Origin: Pseudolabrys sp.
GTDB taxonomy: Bacteria > Pseudomonadota > Alphaproteobacteria > Rhizobiales > Xanthobacteraceae
Reading direction: 5' to 3'
Assembly: GCA_019246455.1 (NCBI GenBank)
Contig: JAFAQJ010000386.1
Location: 1-10,985, forward strand
DNA length: 10,985 nucleotides
The notes below the pieces were generated by a model, which was given only the letters and a program-made list of their open reading frames with translations, ran no database searches and was not told where the DNA came from. Shown here one piece after another: positions 7,038 to 10,985 of this stretch (the first letter of the stretch is position 1; each line of letters opens with the position of its first letter). Made by a program: the position numbers and the translations under genes.

Positions 7038-7565
7038 ATGCGCGTCGTCCTCGCTCTCGCCGCCGCCATTCCCGCTTTCGCTTCGGCCGCCGCGCTCGAC
7101 ATGCCGTCGCGGAAGCCGGGCCTGTGGGATGTCACCATGACGTTTGCCAGCGGCCCGGTCGCCGGGCGCTCGATGGCGAGCCAGCATTGCATCGACGCGG
7201 AGGTCGACAAGATGCGTGGTTTCGCCGCGAGTGGCGCCGGCAAATGCGATTTCGTGAAGATGGACAAGACCGCGACTGGCTTTGTGTTCGACAGCGAATG
7301 CAAACTGGACAGCGGCACGGTGCAGACCCACGGCGTCGTCACCGGCTCGCTCGATGCTGCTTATTCGATGGATGTGACGACGAAGCATGTCGGCGCCGCC
7401 CCGCCGAGCATGCCCGCGGAAAGCCACATGAAGATCGACGGCAAATGGCTCGGCGCCTGCAAGGCGGGCCAGCGGCCGGGCGATGTGATGATGCCGAACG
7501 GCATGACGATCAATGTGCTCGATGCCGCCAAGATGGCGCCACCGCAAATGCCGAAACGGCCCTAA
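7038..7565 (+). CDS. exported DUF3617 domain-containing protein
   Basis: The 175-residue protein starts with a short Sec-type signal peptide (MRVVLALAAAIPAFASA, likely cut near residue 17) and then has the DUF3617 pattern: RKPGLWDVTMTF (25-36), QHCID (49-53), and paired cysteines. The cysteines at 51, 70, 88 and 141 could form two disulfides in the periplasm. The C-terminal third has WLGACKAGQRPGDV (137-150), shared by many relatives, and a Met/Pro-rich tail. The function of the family is unknown to me. The start is fixed by GGAGG (7028-7032) five bases before the ATG; the frame stays open upstream to 6936, but that part has no ribosome binding site and would bury the signal peptide. It is a single gene whose stop lies 4 bases from that of the convergent hisS. 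Confidence 0.88.
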   Translation: MRVVLALAAAIPAFASAAALDMPSRKPGLWDVTMTFASGPVAGRSMASQHCIDAEVDKMRGFAASGAGKCDFVKMDKTATGFVFDSECKLDSGTVQTHGVVTGSLDAAYSMDVTTKHVGAAPPSMPAESHMKIDGKWLGACKAGQRPGDVMMPNGMTINVLDAAKMAPPQMPKRP

Positions 7566-7569
7566 AGGC

Positions 7570-9078
7570 CTAAGCGAGCCCGTGCTCCTGGAGTACAGCA
7601 CGCACCGCCGCGACGAGTTCCGTTTCTTTGACGGCGGTCTGCGCTGCCGCCTGCTTCTTCAAGTGTTCCTCGCGCTCGGCCGCGCCGGAGGGTGCCGCGC
7701 CCGCGATCAGGTCGCGGATTTGCACTTCGCCCTTGACCTTCTCGTCCGGCCCTTGGATGACGGCGCAGGGCGCGTGACGCTTGTCGGCATATTTGAGCTG
7801 GTCGCCGACGCCGCGCTTCGGATTGCCAAGATACATCTCGGCGCGGATGCCCGCGCCGCGCAAGGTTGCAGTGAGCTTCTGCGCCTGCGGCACGCTGTCC
7901 GGGCCAAATACTGTCACCAGCACCGGGCCCGCCGGCGGTTTGGCGTCGAGCTTGCCGATCAGGGTCAGTGCGGCTTGCAGCCGCGACACGCCGATCGAGA
8001 AGCCGGTCGCCGGCACCGGCTCGCCGCGGAAGCGCGAAACGAGGCCGTCATAGCGCCCACCGCCGCCGACCGAGCCGAACCGCACCGGGCGGCCCTTTTC
8101 GTCCTTGGTCTCGATCAGCAGTTCCACTTCGTAGACCGGGCCGGTGTAATACTCGAGGCCGCGCACGACGGAATTATCTTTACGAATCCGATCAGGACCG
8201 TAACCAGCCTCGCGGCAAAGTTTTTCGATCTCGGCTAATTCTTTTTTCCCCGCTTCGAGAACGTCGCTAGTCAGCGCGGCTTTTCCGGCAGTTTGTGGGA
8301 AGATTTCTACTCCGCCGTCTTTGCGCTTACCGGCGAAGCCTTCATCACCGCCACTATTAGTAATGATGAAGTCTGCGACGTCAGGGGTCAGTTCAGCACC
8401 TTTCGTGAAGTCCCCGCTCTCATCTTTGCGGCCCGTTCCAAGCAGTTGACGAACGCCTTCCACACCAAGCCGGTCCAGCTTGTCGATGGCACGCAGCACC
8501 GTGAGGCGCTTGTTCGCGGCTATGTCGGCCGCGTCCATCACGCCATCGAGCACCTTGCGGTTATTCACCTTCACGACGTACTGCCCGCGCGGAATGCCGA
8601 GCGCCTCCATCGTGTCGGCGGCGAGCATGCACATCTCGGCGTCCGCCGCCATGGTCGGCGCGCCGACCGTGTCGGCATCGAACTGCATGAACTGGCGAAA
8701 GCGGCCCGGCCCCGGCTTCTCGTTGCGATAGACGTAGCCGAAGCGGTAGCTGCGATAGGGCAGCGCGAGGTGCTGATAATTTTCCGCGACATAGCGCGCG
8801 AGCGGCGCGGTCAAATCGTAACGCAGCGACAGCCACTGCTCGTCGTCGTCCTGGAACGAGAACACGCCTTCGTTCGGCCGGTCCTGGTCGGGCAGAAATT
8901 TGCCGAGCGCGTCGGTGTATTCAATCGCTGGGGTTTCGACTGGTTCGAAGCCGTATTTTTCGAATTGCGCGCGGATCGTCTCGACCATCGCGCGTGTCGC
9001 CGCGATTTCAGCCGGGCCGCGGTCGGCAAGCCCGCGCGGCAGCCGCGCCTTCAGTTTGTTGGGTTTTTTCTCAGCCAT
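7570..9078 (-). CDS. hisS: histidyl-tRNA synthetase HisS
   Basis: HisS charges tRNA-His with histidine in the cytoplasm. The 502-residue protein shows class II synthetase features: motif 2 [13 protein letters not shown] (108-120) with [15 protein letters not shown] (125-139), the histidine-binding loop [13 protein letters not shown] (306-318), GGGGRYDGL (338-346) and motif 3 [15 protein letters not shown] (357-371). These are followed by an anticodon-binding domain (about 385-465) and a charged, Ala/Lys/Glu-rich C-terminal tail. At 502 residues it is longer than the roughly 420 of E. coli. The part encoding residues about 218-303, between motif 2 and the histidine loop, has clearly lower GC than the rest of the gene. 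No good Shine-Dalgarno precedes the ATG at 9078; a promoter-like sequence lies so close upstream that the transcript could be nearly leaderless. The gene is 2.4 kb from hisZ-hisG on the same strand. Confidence 0.97.
   Translation of the reverse strand: MAEKKPNKLKARLPRGLADRGPAEIAATRAMVETIRAQFEKYGFEPVETPAIEYTDALGKFLPDQDRPNEGVFSFQDDDEQWLSLRYDLTAPLARYVAENYQHLALPYRSYRFGYVYRNEKPGPGRFRQFMQFDADTVGAPTMAADAEMCMLAADTMEALGIPRGQYVVKVNNRKVLDGVMDAADIAANKRLTVLRAIDKLDRLGVEGVRQLLGTGRKDESGDFTKGAELTPDVADFIITNSGGDEGFAGKRKDGGVEIFPQTAGKAALTSDVLEAGKKELAEIEKLCREAGYGPDRIRKDNSVVRGLEYYTGPVYEVELLIETKDEKGRPVRFGSVGGGGRYDGLVSRFRGEPVPATGFSIGVSRLQAALTLIGKLDAKPPAGPVLVTVFGPDSVPQAQKLTATLRGAGIRAEMYLGNPKRGVGDQLKYADKRHAPCAVIQGPDEKVKGEVQIRDLIAGAAPSGAAEREEHLKKQAAAQTAVKETELVAAVRAVLQEHGLA
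8170..8430 (-). other. low-GC patch inside hisS
   Basis: A hand count gives about 52% GC for 8171-8430, against about 67% in 8041-8160 and about 62% in 8461-8580. The codons in the patch often end in A or T (TTA, GTA, AAT, AGT, ACT, CCT, GGT, GAT), unlike the rest of the gene. The reading frame is intact and the protein is not disrupted. It covers the insertion region between motif 2 and the histidine-binding loop. A recombined segment is a reasonable but unproven explanation. Confidence 0.65.
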
Positions 9079-9090
9079 CGGTGCGGCCTA

Positions 9091-9117
9091 GTTATACAGG
9101 TTCGCCGTATCTGTCAT
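9091..9117 (-). promoter_or_regulatory. putative hisS promoter
   Basis: On the minus strand ATGACA (9112-9117) and TATAAC (9091-9096) each match the sigma-70 consensus in 5 of 6 positions, with a 15-base spacer that is shorter than ideal. A transcript from here would begin about 6 bases before the hisS ATG, which would explain why no Shine-Dalgarno is seen. Confidence 0.35.
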
Positions 9118-9156
9118 GGTTTCTGTCCTGGCCAGTTTGGGATAAGAAAGGCGTGA

Positions 9157-9174
9157 AAAGCCCGCTTTGCGGGC
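9157..9174 (-). terminator. terminator-like hairpin, minus strand, between hisS and the transaminase gene
   Basis: GCCCGC (9160-9165) and GCGGGC (9169-9174) form a perfect 6-base-pair stem with a 3-base loop. Read on the minus strand the stem is followed by TTTT (9159-9156), the form of an intrinsic terminator. It would stop antisense transcription coming out of the transaminase gene before hisS. On the plus strand it is only a hairpin in the transaminase leader, 23 bases before the ATG. No gene on the minus strand is an obvious client. Confidence 0.35.
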
Positions 9175-9197
9175 GCATGCCACAGAACAGGTGCGTC

Positions 9198-10544
9198 ATG
9201 GCCCAGTCTTCCGCTCAGGCGAAACCGACCGCAGTCCCGAACGACCTCGAACCGTTCTGGATGCCGTTCACCTCGAACCGCGCCTTCAAGAAGCGGCCGC
9301 GGATGATCGCGCGCGCCAAGGATATGTTCTACTACACGCCGGAAGGCCGCCCGGTGATGGATGCCTGCGCCGGCCTGTGGTGCACCAATGCCGGCCATAA
9401 CCGCGACCCGATCGTCGCCGCCATCAAGGCGCAGGCCGAGGTGCTCGACTTCTCGCCGACCTTCCAGTTCGGCCATCCTAAAGCGTTCGAATTGGCTTCG
9501 CGGATCGCGGCGCTCGCGCCCGGCGATCTTGACCACGTGTTCTTCTGCAATTCGGGCTCGGAAGCGACCGACACGGCGCTGAAAATCGCGCTCGCCTACT
9601 GGAACGTCAAAGGCGAGGGGGGCCGCACCCGTTTGATCGGCCGCGAGCGTGGCTATCACGGTGTCGGCTTCGGCGGCATCTCGGTCGGCGGCATGGTCAA
9701 CAATCGCAAATTCTTCGGTTCGCTGCTCGCCGGCGTCGATCACCTGCCCTCGACCTACAATCGTGAGCAGCAGGCGTTCAGCAAAGGCGAGCCGGAATGG
9801 GGCGCCGAGCGCGCCGACGCGCTCGAAGGCATCGTCGCGCTGCACGGCGCCTCGACCATCGCCGCCGTCATCGTCGAGCCGATGTCGGGCTCGACCGGTG
9901 TGCTGCCGGCGCCGAAGGGCTATCTCGAGCGCCTGCGCGCGATCTGCGACAAATACGGCATCTTGCTGATCTTCGACGAAGTCATCACCGGCTTCGGCCG
10001 GCTCGGCCATGCCTTTGCCGCCGAGCGCTACGGCGTCATTCCCGACATGATCTGTTTCGCCAAGGGCGTCACCTCCGGTAGCGTGCCGATGGGCGGTGTG
10101 ATCGCGCGAAAGCACATCTACGACGCCTTCATGAAGGGCCCCGACTACATGGTGGAGCTGTTCCACGGCTATACCTACTCGGCGCATCCGCTCGCCTGCG
10201 CGGCGGGGCTAGCGTCGCTCGATCTCTATCGCGATGAAAATCTGTTCGAGCGGGCCAAGAAGCTCGAGCCGAAATGGGCCGACGCCGCGATGTCGCTCAA
10301 AGGCCTGCCGAACGTGCTCGACATTCGCCAGGTCGGACTGACCGCCGCGATCGATCTTGCCAGCAAGCCCGACGCGGTCGGCAAGCGCGGCTATGACGCG
10401 ATGGAGAAGGGCTTCCATGACGCCGGCATCATGATCCGCGGCATGGGTGACACGCTTGCGGTGACGCCGCCCTTGATCGTCAGCGAAAAGGAGATCGGCG
10501 AGATCTTCGACAAGCTCGCGGTGGTGATCAAAGCGGTGGCGTAA
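9198..10544 (+). CDS. omega-amino acid (beta-alanine):pyruvate transaminase, class III PLP enzyme
   Basis: The 448-residue protein is a class III PLP-dependent aminotransferase that from memory aligns along its whole length with the Pseudomonas putida omega-amino acid:pyruvate transaminase (449 aa). That enzyme moves the amino group of beta-alanine or other terminal amines to pyruvate. Shared features are EPFWMPFTSNR (18-28), FSPTFQFGHP (85-94), the PLP phosphate-binding NSGSEATDTALK (118-129), the cofactor-stacking YHG (153-155), FDEVITGFGR (259-268) with D260, the Schiff-base lysine K289 in CFAKGVTSG, HGYTYSAHP (323-331) and R414 at the substrate-carboxylate position. It is cytoplasmic. I chose the ATG at 9198 (AGGTG about 6 bases before it, and the family begins here), not the longer open frame that reaches into hisS. 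A GST-family gene follows after 9 bases, probably in one operon. Related diamine or amine transaminases cannot be excluded. Confidence 0.92.
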   Translation: MAQSSAQAKPTAVPNDLEPFWMPFTSNRAFKKRPRMIARAKDMFYYTPEGRPVMDACAGLWCTNAGHNRDPIVAAIKAQAEVLDFSPTFQFGHPKAFELASRIAALAPGDLDHVFFCNSGSEATDTALKIALAYWNVKGEGGRTRLIGRERGYHGVGFGGISVGGMVNNRKFFGSLLAGVDHLPSTYNREQQAFSKGEPEWGAERADALEGIVALHGASTIAAVIVEPMSGSTGVLPAPKGYLERLRAICDKYGILLIFDEVITGFGRLGHAFAAERYGVIPDMICFAKGVTSGSVPMGGVIARKHIYDAFMKGPDYMVELFHGYTYSAHPLACAAGLASLDLYRDENLFERAKKLEPKWADAAMSLKGLPNVLDIRQVGLTAAIDLASKPDAVGKRGYDAMEKGFHDAGIMIRGMGDTLAVTPPLIVSEKEIGEIFDKLAVVIKAVA

Positions 10545-10554
10545 AGCGCCACCG
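10534..10554 (+). promoter_or_regulatory. hairpin across the transaminase stop and GST start
   Basis: CGGTGGCG (10534-10541) and CGCCACCG (10547-10554) form a perfect 8-base-pair stem with loop TAAAG (10542-10546). The loop holds the TAA stop of the transaminase, and the last stem base is the G of the GTG start of the next gene. No T-run follows, so this is not an ordinary terminator; it is better seen as a structure that ribosomes ending on the first gene could open to let the second start. A competing 9-base pairing, AAAGCGGTG (10530-10538) with CACCGCTTT (10568-10576), uses the same left arm. Confidence 0.45.
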
Positions 10555-10985
10555 TGACCATCACCATCACCGCTTTTGAACGCTCGCCTGACGGCGGCAA
10601 GGGGCTGGCGCGCGATACGCGCGTGCGCTGGGCGCTGGAGGAAGTCGGTGAGCCTTACGAGGTTCGTCTCGTTTCCTTCAAGGCGATGAAGGAGCCGGCG
10701 CATCTGGAGCTGCATCCGTTCGGACAAATTCCGACCTATGAGGAAGATGGCCTCACGCTATTCGAGACCGGCGCGATCATTCTCCATGTCGCCCAGCGTT
10801 ACGCGGGCAAATCTTCGAACTTGCTGCCGGACGATGCCAATGCGCGGGCTCGCGCAGTTGCATGGATGTTTGCCGCGCTCAATACGGTCGAGCCGCCGAT
10901 CCTCGAACTCGTCACCGCCAAGATCTTCGAGGCCGACAAGCCTTGGGCGAAAGATCGCCTGCCGCTGGTCACGGACCGCGTCCGC
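10554..10985 (+). CDS. glutathione S-transferase family protein (cut by window edge)
   Basis: The frame is open from a GTG at 10554 to the window end, 144 codons; the C-terminus is missing. The protein has the N-terminal thioredoxin-like GST domain (about 1-83) with RVRWALEEVGEPYEV (23-37), the cis-proline loop HPFGQIPTYEED (54-65; P60) and LFETGAIILHVAQRY (69-83), where ETGA takes the place of the usual glutathione-binding E-S pair. The helical C-terminal domain begins with LLPDDANARARAVAWMFAALN (about 90-110). Such proteins conjugate or reduce substrates with glutathione in the cytoplasm; the substrate is unknown. GTG is the only sensible start, because an in-frame stop (the transaminase TAA) lies just 9 bases upstream and no ATG follows for 40 codons. 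No Shine-Dalgarno is evident, which points to translational coupling with the transaminase. Confidence 0.88.
   Translation, partial: MTITITAFERSPDGGKGLARDTRVRWALEEVGEPYEVRLVSFKAMKEPAHLELHPFGQIPTYEEDGLTLFETGAIILHVAQRYAGKSSNLLPDDANARARAVAWMFAALNTVEPPILELVTAKIFEADKPWAKDRLPLVTDRVR

Noticed and set aside
6803..7342. A 179-codon minus-strand open frame opposite the DUF3617 gene
   Set aside because: The DUF3617 gene has a strong ribosome binding site, signal peptide and family motifs; the opposite frame has none of these.
8293..9156. A 287-codon plus-strand open frame inside hisS
   Set aside because: It is a shadow of hisS; the predicted protein is low in motif content and covers the confidently identified synthetase.
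9114..10187. A 357-codon open frame antisense to the transaminase gene
   Set aside because: It mirrors the codon pattern of a well-supported enzyme on the plus strand; its translation is Arg/Ala/Asp/His-rich without a recognisable domain. Long antisense frames are common in GC-rich genes.
10557..10571. Tandem ATCACC repeat at the start of the GST gene, considered as a regulatory repeat
   Set aside because: It is only two to three copies and encodes the Thr-Ile beta strand that opens the GST fold.

Overview
The window is GC-rich and densely coding. Its gene content (a ChbG/HpnK-type deacetylase, the two-subunit HisZ/HisG enzyme, a DUF2076 protein, a DUF3617 exported protein and an omega-amino-acid transaminase) and its codon use suggest an alphaproteobacterium of the Hyphomicrobiales (Rhizobiales), somewhere around Bradyrhizobium, Rhodoplanes or Pseudolabrys. 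This placement is an inference from gene content. I see no tRNA, rRNA, insertion sequence, phage gene, CRISPR array or plasmid function.

Layout. (1) 1-3016 is an envelope block. On the minus strand a family 2 polyprenyl-phosphate glycosyltransferase (1407-2441) is followed 7 bases later by a ChbG/HpnK (YdjC-fold) deacetylase (566-1399) and then a DUF2076 gene cut by the window edge (1-509). A GtrA-type membrane protein (2543-3016) diverges from the glycosyltransferase. Together these look like a module that makes, deacetylates and flips a lipid-linked sugar. (2) 3013-5135 is a translationally coupled hisZ-hisG pair on the minus strand, encoding the committed step of histidine synthesis. HisG is long (323 aa) although HisZ is present. 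(3) 5379-7565 holds three genes on alternating strands: a SnoaL/NTF2-like protein, a transglutaminase-like cysteine protease family protein and a DUF3617 exported protein. They separate hisZ-hisG from hisS. A small, uncertain minus-strand ORF overlaps the start of the transglutaminase gene. (4) 7570-9078 is hisS. It contains a patch of about 260 bases with much lower GC than its flanks, covering the insertion region between the catalytic motifs. (5) 9198-10985 is an omega-amino-acid:pyruvate transaminase gene followed, 9 bases after its stop, by a GST-family gene that runs off the window. A strong inverted repeat lies across that junction.

No wholly new system is evident. The points most worth a second look are the glycosyltransferase/deacetylase/GtrA module, which resembles the ArnC-ArnD and Francisella FlmF2-NaxD logic for amino-sugar decoration of the envelope; the mosaic hisS; the long HisG paired with HisZ; and the hairpin at the transaminase/GST junction. 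Three convergent gene pairs have their stops within 4 bases of each other, so they have no room for ordinary terminators.
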